This document shows, piece after piece, positions 14,431 through 22,233 of a DNA stretch of 28,055 bases. Each line of letters begins with the position of its first letter. The stretch's first letter is position 1. The stretch spans positions 1 to 28,055 of the forward strand of contig WFSU01000187.1 of assembly GCA_015485845.1 (NCBI GenBank), given 5' to 3'. The position numbers and the translations under genes are program-made. The notes under the pieces are model-generated. The model was given only the letters and a program-made list of their open reading frames with translations. It was not told the DNA's origin and searched no databases. The DNA is from Nitratifractor sp. Lineage in GTDB: Bacteria; Campylobacterota; Campylobacteria; Campylobacterales; Sulfurovaceae.

Positions 14431-16331
14431 CTCTTCTCTCCGATGATGAGGATTTTGATACTGATGAGCATCACCACCGATTCGAGTATGAACGTCGCCC
14501 AGCTGAAGGTGTGGGCGAAGATCCGGTAGCTGAAAAGGACGGTGAGCATGAGGTTGAAGATCATCGCTGCGTAACGGGTCTGCTCGAAGTGGGCGAGCCG
14601 GTAGATCCAGTAACTGATCCCATTGGCCAGCCGTGCCGTGCGGGTATAAAGAGCCGTTTCAAACAAGGGGCGGACATGGACGGAATAATGACGCGGAGCT
14701 CGGAGATGTTCTCCTTCGGGATGGGGTGCAGAATGGAGATGTTCTTCGGGACGGTAGAGCCAGTCAAAAAAGCGGCGGATCGGCCCGGCAAACCCTGTAG
14801 CCGAGTACTGGGTGCGGGCACCGGTACGGTAGCCGCAAGCCCAGGTGCGGTGGAGGCGTTCTTTGACCTTCAGCGCCCGGTAGCCGTAATAGAGGAACCC
14901 TGTGACGCCAAGCAATACGGCCAGGAGGATCTGTGGAGAGACGACACCCCCGTGCACCGCGACCGAGTGGAGGTTGAACACCGTGTCCGGGAAAATTTCA
15001 GCATAGATCCCCGGATGCCCCAACCTCACCAGTGCCGCATCAAACCGGGCGATGAACCAGGGAGCCAGCAGCATCAAGCCGACGACGACCCCGGCCATCA
15101 GCACCATCCCGGTGCGCATCCAGCCGTTGACTTCCCGGGCGTGATGGGCATTGGCGCTCCGGTGGAGTCCGAGGAAGGTGATCCCGAAGGCTTTGACAAA
15201 GCAGGCGATGGCCAACCCGCCGGTCAGTGCCAGAGCGAAGATGGCAAAGGGGATCGCCAGTTTGAGCGACATATTGTCAATGTGACTGGAGCCCAGCATC
15301 GACTGGAAGATCATCCATTCACTCAAGAAGCCGTTGGTCGGTGGCAGCGCCGAGATGGAGATGCTTGCCAGCAGAAACGTCAGCGCCGTAACCGGCATCT
15401 GCTTGATCAATCCACCGTAGGCTTCGATGTTTTTGGTGTGGGTCTCGTGGAGGACACTGCCGGCTCCCATAAACAGGAGGGATTTGAAGCTCATGTGATT
15501 GAACGTATGGAACAGTGCGGCAATGAATGCAAACGAGCTGAGGGTGGGGAGCTTGAGTGTGTCGAAGATCATCCCCATCCCGAAGCCGATCAGGATGATG
15601 CCGATGTTTTCGATTGAATGGTTGGCCAGAAGGGCTTTGATGTCGTGCTCGCTGAGGGCATAGAGGACACCGACCAGTGCGCTCAACGCTCCGAGGACGA
15701 GGATGAGGATACCCCATTCGAGCGGCCAGGGGTAGAGGACGTCGAACAGGAAGCGAAACATCCCGTAGATGGCTACCTTGAGCATCACACCGCTCATGAG
15801 CGCTGAGACGGGGCTGGGTGCAGCCGGGTGGGCGTAGGGGAGCCAGACGTGCAGGGGGACAGCTCCGGCTTTGGAGAGGAAGCCCAGCAGGAGGAAGAAG
15901 AAGAGCAGCGTTGCATACGGAAACGCCCCAGCTACTCCGTGCATTTGCGTGAAACTCATCTCAAAATCTCCGTGACTAACGATGAGAAAAAACAGGAGCA
16001 GAAACACAAATCCGAAGTGGGTCATGAAAAAGTAAAACCGCGCCGCCGGGGTCACCTGTTCAGGATCGTCCAGGGCTTCGGTAAGGATCAACTGCCAGCT
16101 GGTAAGGCTCATGAGTTCCCAGAAGAGGAGGAAGCTGAGGGCATTGCCCGCGACCACTACGCCGAGCATCGAGAGGACAAAGGCGATGTAGTGGAGCCGA
16201 TAATGCCCTTTGCGCTCGATATGAGCCAGGTACCCCCGGGAATAGATCACATTGGGGATCGTTCCCAGCAGGATCAACCCGACGAAGAGCCAGGAGAGCA
16301 TATCCAATTGGAAAAAGTGGGTCATTATCAT
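14427..16331 (-). CDS. HyfB-like proton-pumping membrane subunit (NuoL/NuoM-like), first gene of the complex
   Basis: This is a protein of ~634 residues with about 14-16 membrane segments and a C-terminal extension like that of HyfB/HycC. The core shows the conserved Glu72 in LLFWELMSLTSW, GFLSKAGAVPLHVWLPYAHPAAPSPVSALMSG with the channel Lys and the typical HPAAPSPVSA signature, and HTFNHMSFKSLLFMGAGSVLH. I chose ATG 16331 (MIMTHFFQLDML) because CGGAG sits 6-8 bases upstream. The frame is open to a TTG at 16388, but that lies inside the likely promoter. It heads a hyfB-C-E-F-G-I-like operon with no hyfA, hyfD or maturation genes in view. Confidence 0.88.
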   Translation of the reverse strand: MIMTHFFQLDMLSWLFVGLILLGTIPNVIYSRGYLAHIERKGHYRLHYIAFVLSMLGVVVAGNALSFLLFWELMSLTSWQLILTEALDDPEQVTPAARFYFFMTHFGFVFLLLFFLIVSHGDFEMSFTQMHGVAGAFPYATLLFFFLLLGFLSKAGAVPLHVWLPYAHPAAPSPVSALMSGVMLKVAIYGMFRFLFDVLYPWPLEWGILILVLGALSALVGVLYALSEHDIKALLANHSIENIGIILIGFGMGMIFDTLKLPTLSSFAFIAALFHTFNHMSFKSLLFMGAGSVLHETHTKNIEAYGGLIKQMPVTALTFLLASISISALPPTNGFLSEWMIFQSMLGSSHIDNMSLKLAIPFAIFALALTGGLAIACFVKAFGITFLGLHRSANAHHAREVNGWMRTGMVLMAGVVVGLMLLAPWFIARFDAALVRLGHPGIYAEIFPDTVFNLHSVAVHGGVVSPQILLAVLLGVTGFLYYGYRALKVKERLHRTWACGYRTGARTQYSATGFAGPIRRFFDWLYRPEEHLHSAPHPEGEHLRAPRHYSVHVRPLFETALYTRTARLANGISYWIYRLAHFEQTRYAAMIFNLMLTVLFSYRIFAHTFSWATFILESVVMLISIKILIIGEKR

Positions 16332-16388
16332 TACAGCTCCGAACACGAACAGGTACGTTCGGCGACAGGATGTCGTCGGACAAAGCAA

Positions 16389-16423
16389 ATTATATTTTGA
16401 GACAAAAGAGACTCGATGAGTCT
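16389..16423 (-). promoter_or_regulatory. Putative promoter of the hydrogenase-like operon with adjacent inverted repeat
   Basis: On the minus strand a perfect TATAAT (16389-16394) lies 58 bp before the chosen start of the HyfB-like gene. Just upstream is AGACTC-GAT-GAGTCT (16409-16423 on the plus strand), a 6-bp-arm inverted repeat followed on the minus strand by CTTTTGT. It could be a weak terminator of the phosphodiesterase gene or an operator at about the -35 position. Confidence 0.45.
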
Positions 16424-16472
16424 TGAAGTGGGGCGATTATAATGTAGATTTCTTAAAAAAAGTTGAAAAGCT

Positions 16473-18317
16473 TTACAAATTGTGTAACGGAAGGATATCT
16501 CCCGGAGTCCCTTTTCGGGAGGTTTCGTGCTCTTCATTGAGGCTTCTTCGCTGGCGCAACTGCCCCTGCATCTCAAACACCGGTACCGGTTTGGAAAAAT
16601 AATACCCCTGAAGATAGTCGCAACCAAATTCGGTTAGAAGTTGGGCGACTTTGACCGTTTCAACTCCCTCAGCGACGATGTCCATATCGAGGGCATGACC
16701 CACTTCAATGATAGCATGGACGACTTGCTGACTCTTTTCGTCTTCGAGAAGGTTATCGATAAAACTTTTATCGATTTTAAGGGTGTTGGCAGGAATATTC
16801 GTCAAATACGAGAAAGAGGTGTACCCGGTACCAAAATCATCGAGCGAAAGGGTCACTCCTGTTCCCCGAAGCCGTGCCAGAGTGCTGAACATCTTTTCAG
16901 CATTGCTCATGGCAAGACTCTCAGTGATCTCGACTTTGATGGAATTGGGGCGGACTTTGTGCTCTTTGAGCTGTTCGGCGAGATAAGAGATATACTCGGG
17001 ATGTTCAATCTCCCGCATGGAGGCGTTGAGTGAGACGGTGATCGCTTCGAAGCCGAACACCTTCCACTTGGCTTGCTGATGGATCACTTCTTGGATGAGA
17101 AACCGACCCGCTTCGATGATAAACCCGGTTTTTTCCATCAACGGGATGAAGATAAAAGGGGGAATCAGGCCGAGTTCAGGGTGCATCCATCGCATGAGGG
17201 CTTCGGCTGCAGTGACTTTACGCGTCCGGGCATCGATGATCGGCTGGTAATAGATCACCAACTCTTTCCGCTCGATGGAGTACTGGATGTCGTGTTGGAG
17301 GGCGGATTCATCGAAGGAGTGGTTTACTTTGGTCTCTTTACCGAGGTGGGCATTGCCGATACCGTATTTGCGGGCATCGATGAGAGCTTCATGGGCTTTG
17401 TTGAAGAGGTCGGTCACTGCGCCGCTTTCTGGGGTGGTGGCAATCCCGATGGACGCCGTAAGATAGGCGGCACTCTTGTGCTCCTCATAGAGACGGGAGA
17501 TCGTGTTTTGAATGATTTGTGCCGTTTGGAAGAGATCCTCTGTAGACTGAGCTTCCGGGAAGATCAAGAGGAAGTTGGCGTACGTGAGATGGTAAATATG
17601 GAAAGTGTGAAGCAGAGAGAGCTGTTTGATAGCATGGGTGACGGCAAGGATGGTTTTGTCGGCTTGCTCGTGTCCGAGAAGCGACTGGGTGATCAGGAAA
17701 TCATCGATGCTGATGGTCATCAGGGCGACTTTCCCCTGCTTGAGATGATGCTTGCTGCAGAGGATCTGATAATCCTGATAGGCCTTGGTTCGATTGGGGA
17801 GGTGGGTCAGCGGATCGCGTTCCCCTGAGGCAATCTGGCGCAGGGTTTCCCGCAGATCACGGATGACGATGACGAGTTGTTCCGATCGCTTTTCGGGGGA
17901 ATAGGTCTTGCCAAGGTAGAGATCGACGGTGATCTTTCCCTGTCGACGGGTTTCGATCTGCGCCTGTGGGTAATAGGAAAGCTCTTTTGGATCCTGCATG
18001 GGGACGTATTCTTCTTTGATAAAATCCTTGAAACGTTTCAGTTGTCCTTTATAGTGGATGTTGGGCATGTCGGAATCGATGAGGATTTTCCGGGTGTCGT
18101 TGACATGAAGCAAATGGGACATGGCATCGTTCATGTAATGGATGGTATTGTCGCTGTCGAGGAGCATCATGGCATCCTGGGAGATGGAGAGGAGGGAGAA
18201 GAGTCGCTGAGATGTATCGACCAGATGGGCTTTGGTGCGGTGTTGTTTGACGACATACGCGATAGCAATAATGACAAGGCTCAGTATGGGAAGTGCGTAC
18301 AAGAGAAGCTGATGCAT
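16473..18317 (-). CDS. Membrane-anchored PAS-GGDEF-EAL protein, probable c-di-GMP phosphodiesterase
   Basis: This is a 614-residue protein. One N-terminal membrane helix (~4-23) is followed by a PAS-like domain (~35-155), a GGDEF domain (~160-325, opening with DPLTHLPNR) and an EAL domain (~340-590). The GGDEF signature is replaced by TYANF (246-250 region), so no diguanylate cyclase activity is expected. The EAL site looks complete: EALMRW (372-377), Asn431, EITE (463-466), LDDFGTGY (492-499), KID (514-516), AEGVET (549-554) and Gln570. The domain should therefore hydrolyse c-di-GMP, with the dead GGDEF as a possible GTP-sensing regulator. ATG 18317 has GGAGG about 11 bases upstream; the TTG at 18335 is rejected. 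It is monocistronic in appearance. Confidence 0.9.
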   Translation of the reverse strand: MHQLLLYALPILSLVIIAIAYVVKQHRTKAHLVDTSQRLFSLLSISQDAMMLLDSDNTIHYMNDAMSHLLHVNDTRKILIDSDMPNIHYKGQLKRFKDFIKEEYVPMQDPKELSYYPQAQIETRRQGKITVDLYLGKTYSPEKRSEQLVIVIRDLRETLRQIASGERDPLTHLPNRTKAYQDYQILCSKHHLKQGKVALMTISIDDFLITQSLLGHEQADKTILAVTHAIKQLSLLHTFHIYHLTYANFLLIFPEAQSTEDLFQTAQIIQNTISRLYEEHKSAAYLTASIGIATTPESGAVTDLFNKAHEALIDARKYGIGNAHLGKETKVNHSFDESALQHDIQYSIERKELVIYYQPIIDARTRKVTAAEALMRWMHPELGLIPPFIFIPLMEKTGFIIEAGRFLIQEVIHQQAKWKVFGFEAITVSLNASMREIEHPEYISYLAEQLKEHKVRPNSIKVEITESLAMSNAEKMFSTLARLRGTGVTLSLDDFGTGYTSFSYLTNIPANTLKIDKSFIDNLLEDEKSQQVVHAIIEVGHALDMDIVAEGVETVKVAQLLTEFGCDYLQGYYFSKPVPVFEMQGQLRQRRSLNEEHETSRKGTPGDILPLHNL

Positions 18318-18350
18318 TGCCGTTTTATCCTCCAACTAAATCAATGGACA

Positions 18351-18356
18351 ATTATA
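18351..18356 (-). promoter_or_regulatory. -10 element of the phosphodiesterase gene
   Basis: GGTATAAT on the minus strand (TATAAT at 18351-18356) lies 34 bp before the start codon at 18317, with no good -35. The segment just upstream (18358-18371) resembles an imperfect FNR-type palindrome, but it is placed too close to the -10 for activation. Confidence 0.45.
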
Positions 18357-18388
18357 CCTGATTTTTGTCAAGTACATTGTGTCTGGCG

Positions 18389-19666
18389 TCAAACTCCGAA
18401 CTCAAACCGTTCTCCAAACTCTTCCGTGTGGAGGTAAAGGCGACGGGCATGAAGGAGCTGATAGAGGAGCCAGCCGAAAGAGACGGCGACCCCGGCACCG
18501 GCAAACTGGGTCGCATCAGCCCACCAGGGAGCCATCAACAGCATCGAGAGTGTCCCGAGATGGATGTAGAGGTGAATGCGAGCTGTTTTGGGATGGATCA
18601 CTTCGTGCATCATTGGGGCAGTCAGGTAGCCCTGCGAGTTGAGGTGGAACCAGGTCAAAAAAGGGATGATTTTATAGAGCATGGCCAAAAGGACACTGAT
18701 GGCAAAAATGGTAAAAAAGACGTACTGGAGCTGCCCCAGTTGAGGCAGGGGTTTCCAAAAGGAAACCAGCAATAAAAGTAAGGTGATGATGAGGCTGGAG
18801 AGGCCGATACGCCAAAACCAGACCGTGGCGTCGGTCAGGGGGCGCTTGCGCTGGGTCAGGCGGTAGAGGGTGACGGCGGCATAGGCGATCAGCAGCAGGG
18901 CGATTAGCCCGTCTCCAAGGTACCAGACAGCAGGAAAAATCAGGGAGAGGAGGGTGCTTGTCCCGAGCAAACCGACCAGTATCCACCCCAGGTATTTTTG
19001 CATCCATCCGGGATGGGGAGGAGTGACATAAAACATTTCGATGGCTTGAAAGGAGATCGCGATGATAAGCAGCGCAATCCATCCGAAAAGGCCAAACGAA
19101 TAATGTGCCGATCGAAGGGTCGTGTAATACATTCCGTCAAACACTCCCCCCAACGTCCCGACCAGATAAAGCCCGAGTCCCACCACAGTCAGCAGAGAGA
19201 AGAGAGCGGCCAGCATGCCCCGTGAAGAGGCGCTGTGGTGCGGGAGGCGGAGCAGACGGCGAAGCAGGAGTCCCACCAGCGGTAGAAGGCTCAGGCCGAG
19301 CAGGAGACCGGCTACGACAAAAAGCCAGGAAAGGGTACTCCAGAATCCCGACAGCAGAGCCAGCGTCCCGAGAACCAGTGGGTACTGGACGGCTGCCGCC
19401 AGTCGGGTGGGTGCCTCAATGACCACGCCGGCGATCACCGGCAGCATTTGGAACAGCGCTCCAAGCATGAACGAGAGCATCACCCCGAGGGTCATGATAT
19501 GGGTCATGACCCGTCCGTAGGAGGAAGCGGGATCAAACGTCGCCGAACCTGCCCACATCATCAAAATACCGCCGAGAACGCCAAACAGGGTTCCGACAAA
19601 AAAGAAACGCATCACCACTGAGATCGGTGGTGCTTGATCGAGAGAGAGTCCGTTTTGATCAAACAC
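18389..19666 (-). CDS. 12-helix haem-copper-oxidase-subunit-I-like / NnrS-like membrane protein
   Basis: This is a 425-residue protein with about 12 hydrophobic helices. The early block SYGRVMTHIMTLGVMLSFMLGALFQMLPVIAG resembles the first haem-ligand helix of haem-copper oxidase subunit I relatives (His-x-x-TLG...GALxQxLPV). A second histidine is in RSAHYSFGLFGW, with further ones in LTWFHLNS and IHLYIHLG. It does not show the full CuB set, so it is probably not an oxidase. NnrS-like haem/copper membrane proteins with the same layout protect against nitric oxide, and the neighbours (DUF2249, hemerythrin) point the same way. The start is GTG 19666, overlapping the DUF2249 gene by 8 bp. The precise family is uncertain; membrane location is not. 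Confidence 0.72.
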   Translation of the reverse strand: MFDQNGLSLDQAPPISVVMRFFFVGTLFGVLGGILMMWAGSATFDPASSYGRVMTHIMTLGVMLSFMLGALFQMLPVIAGVVIEAPTRLAAAVQYPLVLGTLALLSGFWSTLSWLFVVAGLLLGLSLLPLVGLLLRRLLRLPHHSASSRGMLAALFSLLTVVGLGLYLVGTLGGVFDGMYYTTLRSAHYSFGLFGWIALLIIAISFQAIEMFYVTPPHPGWMQKYLGWILVGLLGTSTLLSLIFPAVWYLGDGLIALLLIAYAAVTLYRLTQRKRPLTDATVWFWRIGLSSLIITLLLLLVSFWKPLPQLGQLQYVFFTIFAISVLLAMLYKIIPFLTWFHLNSQGYLTAPMMHEVIHPKTARIHLYIHLGTLSMLLMAPWWADATQFAGAGVAVSFGWLLYQLLHARRLYLHTEEFGERFEFGV

Positions 19667-19910
19667 GCAACTCCCCCTTCAAATCAACATCGGGATTGGG
19701 GGTGATGAGGATATGCCACTCCCCGATCGTGACTTCCTCCGACAGGGACTGCAGTCGGTTCTCCTCAGCGAGCTTGAGGAGAGGAATGGGGTTTTTGCGG
19801 CTGAGCATGTAGAGGCAGCTGTCGGCATCAAGTTCCCGGAGAATGGCCACGGCTTTTTCGAGGGGTTCGGGGTGGGACATTGCCCGTGCATCGAGCAGAT
19901 GGTGGGTCAC
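19659..19910 (-). CDS. DUF2249 domain protein
   Basis: This 83-residue protein matches the DUF2249 (TusA/SirA-like fold) pattern. It begins HLLDARAMSHPEPLEKAVAILREL, followed by LYMLSRKNPIPLLKLAEENRL and a final beta strand GEWHILITPNPD. Such proteins recur beside hemerythrin, NnrS and denitrification genes, but their biochemical role is not established. The sequence has one Cys (Cys37 region, DSCLYML), which is not at the TusA active-site position. The start is GTG, overlapping the hemerythrin stop by 4 bp. Confidence 0.85.
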   Translation of the reverse strand: MTHHLLDARAMSHPEPLEKAVAILRELDADSCLYMLSRKNPIPLLKLAEENRLQSLSEEVTIGEWHILITPNPDVDLKGELRV

Positions 19911-20347
19911 AGAGTCATCTCCTTGAGACTGCTGACCGTGGCTTCCTTGAGTTCCGGCTCAAAGACACGATCACACATGGCGTAGAGCATCTGCTCCTCT
20001 TTCATGTTATGCTGCTGGAGGAGGATCATCATCGACTCAGCCAGGGAGAGATAAGCGTCGCGATCCTGGTTTTCGACCGCTTCAGCCATTTTACCGATGA
20101 GACCGCGCACCTGTTCATGCTCGAAGCGCATGATCTTGGTCGGGCCGTCGGCACTGCCGGTTTTGGCTTCGAAGGTGGGGAAGAGTTCCTCTTCTTCTTT
20201 TTTGAAGTGGAGCAGTGTTTCGTTGGCAAATGCGAGGAATTCCGGGTCAACAGCTTCCCAATTTTTGGCAGCAGCCGATGCCTCTGCTTTGGCAAAAAGC
20301 GTATCGCATTCACGGTGTTCGGTGGTCATGTAGTGGGAAATAATCAT
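19907..20347 (-). CDS. Hemerythrin-domain di-iron protein
   Basis: This 146-residue four-helix bundle carries the hemerythrin ligand pattern: His11 (MTTEHRECD), His47 and Glu51 (HFKKEEEELF), His77 (FEHEQVRGL), His113 and Glu117 (QQHNMKEEQMLY). The site should bind two irons and O2 or NO. Similar single-domain proteins act in NO/O2 sensing or iron-sulfur repair (RIC/YtfE-like), though the N-terminal ScdA domain of YtfE is absent here. It sits in a four-gene coupled operon downstream of the FmdE-like gene. Confidence 0.9.
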   Translation of the reverse strand: MIISHYMTTEHRECDTLFAKAEASAAAKNWEAVDPEFLAFANETLLHFKKEEEELFPTFEAKTGSADGPTKIMRFEHEQVRGLIGKMAEAVENQDRDAYLSLAESMMILLQQHNMKEEQMLYAMCDRVFEPELKEATVSSLKEMTL

Positions 20348-20955
20348 GGGGTCTCCTTGGTGAGGGTGAGAAATGGGGTGGTGTTGCGTGCGGTGAGGAT
20401 CGCTTCAGTGCGTCCCTGCCACAGGGATTGGAAGGTCGCGATCTCTTCGGGTGTTGCTTTTTCTTGAAGCACCTTCTGCATCAGTGGCTTCATCCGGGGA
20501 TCTCCCGGGACAGCAGAAGGGTCATAGCGCAGTGTCACGGTGGCACCGTTCTCCATCCGGGTGAGGCGGACATCACCGTCGAAATTGACACCGTAACGCA
20601 GACGATCATTGCGGGCAAATTTCCCGCCAATCCCTTTGAATCCTCCGATCCCTCCGGCACCGGTAATGTAGCCGATGACATGTCCGACCACTCCGACGAC
20701 TCCACTGTCTTCTGCTCCGGAGAGTTCCACGAGGATCTCGCTGCGGTGGGGAAGGGCGTCAGGGTAGAGCGCAGTCAATCCCTCACGTGCCATGAGAAAA
20801 GCACCGGCAACGGTGGGGCAGGAGTGACCGGCAAGGGTCACGCAGTCGGCATACGAAATTTGCATGTGCCCCTGTGGGAATGCTCCGAGGAAATCGGCCA
20901 ACGGGTCGAACATCTCGATTGGTTTGATCGCGTCATAAAATGCGGGTTTTTCCAC
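20344..20955 (-). CDS. FmdE-like metal-binding protein, first gene of the operon
   Basis: This 203-residue protein has the FmdE-type motif DCVTLAGHSCPTVAGAFLMAREGL (Cys38, His44, Cys46), recalling formylmethanofuran dehydrogenase subunit E family proteins, which carry a Cys-x-n-GH-x-CP metal site. A Gly-rich middle (GHVIGYITGAGGIGGFKGIGGKFARNDRL) follows. In bacteria such proteins are found outside methanogenesis with unknown function, and here the company suggests a role in NO or nitrogen-oxide metabolism. The start is GTG 20955, with GGAG 8-9 bases upstream. It is the promoter-proximal gene under the FNR-type box at 21018-21031. Confidence 0.7.
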   Translation of the reverse strand: MEKPAFYDAIKPIEMFDPLADFLGAFPQGHMQISYADCVTLAGHSCPTVAGAFLMAREGLTALYPDALPHRSEILVELSGAEDSGVVGVVGHVIGYITGAGGIGGFKGIGGKFARNDRLRYGVNFDGDVRLTRMENGATVTLRYDPSAVPGDPRMKPLMQKVLQEKATPEEIATFQSLWQGRTEAILTARNTTPFLTLTKETP

Positions 20956-20989
20956 TGTAACTTCTCCGTAACACGCTAAGTATGAAAAG

Positions 20990-21058
20990 ATTATAAATAA
21001 AAAAGCCTTGGGTGACCTTGACAGGTATCAAGGAGGTGTAAGAATAATCGGCTAAAAT
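20990..21058. promoter_or_regulatory. Divergent promoters sharing one FNR/DNR-type box
   Basis: TTGAC-AGGT-ATCAA (21018-21031, centre 21024.5) is a near-perfect FNR/CRP-superfamily palindrome, with 6-bp outer symmetry CCTTGA/TCAAGG. On the minus strand a perfect TATAAT (20990-20995) predicts a start near 20983, placing the box at -41.5, the class II activator position. On the plus strand TAAAAT (21053-21058) predicts a start near 21065, placing it at about -40.5 for the ferredoxin gene. The box could thus activate both operons under low oxygen or NO. Confidence 0.75.
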
Positions 21059-21113
21059 TCCATTAAATAGGAGAGAATTTATCCTATATGATATTTCCCA
21101 CAAAGGACTTCCC

Positions 21114-21491
21114 ATGACCAATGGCGTACCTCAACCTGCCTTTTACATCTTCAAATGTCAGCAAAGTGCCCCTCCGGGGATGCCCAAGCCCAGCTGTGTC
21201 CGTCAGGATGATCCCGAATCTCAGCAGCTGTTCCAGCACCTCGGACAGCAACTCATGATGAAAGGGCTTATCCAGACCGTGATGCCGATCCAGACTGGTT
21301 GCCTCGGACGTTGCCAGCTTGGCCCCGTCATGTTGGTCGAGCCGGGACACACTATGTATGTCGGCTTGACCAAAGCAAAGATCGATCGCATTATCGACGA
21401 GCATATCATCGGTGGCAACATTGTCGAAGAATACGTCGTCCCCGAAGAGATGTGGGGAGAGCCGATTGCTCCGGCTGCGGTGGCGCAGTAA
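21114..21491 (+). CDS. Thioredoxin-like [2Fe-2S] ferredoxin
   Basis: This is a 125-residue ferredoxin of the thioredoxin-fold (Shethna/NuoE-like) group. Four cysteines are placed as expected: Cys15 and Cys28 (FKCQQSAPPGMPKPSC) and Cys63 and Cys67 (TGCLGRCQLGPVMLVEPG). They bind one [2Fe-2S] cluster for low-potential electron transfer. AAAGGA lies 8 bases before the ATG at 21114. It is divergent from the hemerythrin operon and shares the FNR-type box with it, so co-regulation under anaerobic or NO conditions is likely. The redox partner is unknown. It is followed after 59 bp by panD, which has its own promoter. Confidence 0.88.
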   Translation: MTNGVPQPAFYIFKCQQSAPPGMPKPSCVRQDDPESQQLFQHLGQQLMMKGLIQTVMPIQTGCLGRCQLGPVMLVEPGHTMYVGLTKAKIDRIIDEHIIGGNIVEEYVVPEEMWGEPIAPAAVAQ

Positions 21492-21514
21492 CACGCCTTT
21501 CTGTATCCTTAGGG

Positions 21515-21520
21515 TATAAT
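21515..21520 (+). promoter_or_regulatory. -10 element of the panD operon
   Basis: TTAGGGTATAAT (TATAAT at 21515-21520) lies 30 bp before the panD ATG. It has the same GGGTATAAT form as the alpha-operon promoter and no clear -35. AGGAG just before the start is the ribosome-binding site. Confidence 0.65.
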
Positions 21521-21550
21521 ACTGTATATAATCGACAGGAGAACCGCTCC

Positions 21551-21919
21551 ATGACCATTACCATGCTTCACAGCAAAATCCATCGCGCCACCGTGACGGA
21601 TGCCAATCTCAACTACGTCGGCTCGATCACCATTGATCGTGACCTCATCGAAGCCGCCAACATGCGTATCGGCCAGAAGATCGATATTGTCAATGTCAAT
21701 AACGGTGAGCGCTTTTCAACGTATATCATCGCCGGTGAACGCGGCAAACGGGAAATGTGCCTCAACGGAGCCGCTGCCCGTAAAGTCCACGTCGGTGACA
21801 AGATCATCGTCATTGCCTATGCTGAGATGACCGAAGAAGAGGCCGATACTTTTCGTCCCAGGATTGTGATCCTCGATGAGGACAATGGCATCACTCAGTC
21901 GTTTGAGGGGCTGGAATAA
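21551..21919 (+). CDS. panD: Aspartate 1-decarboxylase proenzyme
   Basis: This 122-residue PanD makes beta-alanine from aspartate for pantothenate and coenzyme A synthesis. The self-cleavage site is Gly24-Ser25 in LNYVGSITID; Ser25 becomes the pyruvoyl group. The start at ATG 21551 puts the site at exactly the E. coli numbering and has a good Shine-Dalgarno, so the open frame upstream is not part of the protein. Other family blocks are IVNVNNGERFSTYIIAGERG, MCLNGAAARKVHVGDKIIVIAY and the Tyr/Lys/His residues near the N terminus (LHSKIHRATV). The stop overlaps the next start (TAATG). Confidence 0.97.
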   Translation: MTITMLHSKIHRATVTDANLNYVGSITIDRDLIEAANMRIGQKIDIVNVNNGERFSTYIIAGERGKREMCLNGAAARKVHVGDKIIVIAYAEMTEEEADTFRPRIVILDEDNGITQSFEGLE

Positions 21920-22233
21920 TGTTTGGCAATATGGATATGTCCAAGATGACTGAAATGCTCCAGGATCTTCAGGGCAAAGCCGAAGAGATGCAGCAGCAGG
22001 CCAAATCGGTCGAACTCACGGCCAAAGGGGGTGGTGGACTCATTCAAGTGACCGTCAATGGGGCAGGAGAAGTGATCGATATCACGATCGAAGACAGCCT
22101 CCTTGAGGACAAAGAGTCCCTCCAGATTCTGCTGATGGGTACCATCAATGACGCCCTCAAAATGGTCGAAGACAATAAAAAATCCCAAGTCATGGGGATG
22201 TTCGGGGGGATCAACCCCTTTGGCAACGCATGA
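21919..22233 (+). CDS. YbaB/EbfC-family nucleoid-associated protein
   Basis: This 104-residue protein begins MFGNMDMSKMTEMLQDLQGKAEEMQQQAK, followed by GGGLIQVTVNGAGEVIDITIEDSLL. That is the typical YbaB/EbfC order: a Met/Gln-rich helix and then a glycine-initiated beta sheet. These small dimeric proteins bind DNA and affect nucleoid structure and expression. The C-terminal tail MGMFGGINPFGNA is the usual Gly/Met-rich tail. It is coupled to panD by a 1-bp overlap and to the ankyrin gene by 4 bp. Confidence 0.93.
   Translation: MFGNMDMSKMTEMLQDLQGKAEEMQQQAKSVELTAKGGGGLIQVTVNGAGEVIDITIEDSLLEDKESLQILLMGTINDALKMVEDNKKSQVMGMFGGINPFGNA

Noticed and set aside
18358..18371. Second FNR-type box before the phosphodiesterase gene
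   Set aside because: The palindrome is imperfect (ATCAG on one side) and would be centred only about 20 bp from the predicted start, which is wrong for activation.
21299..21550. N-terminal extension of panD
   Set aside because: The frame is open upstream, but it lies over the ferredoxin gene and the panD promoter. The Gly24-Ser25 cleavage site and the ribosome-binding site fix the start at 21551.
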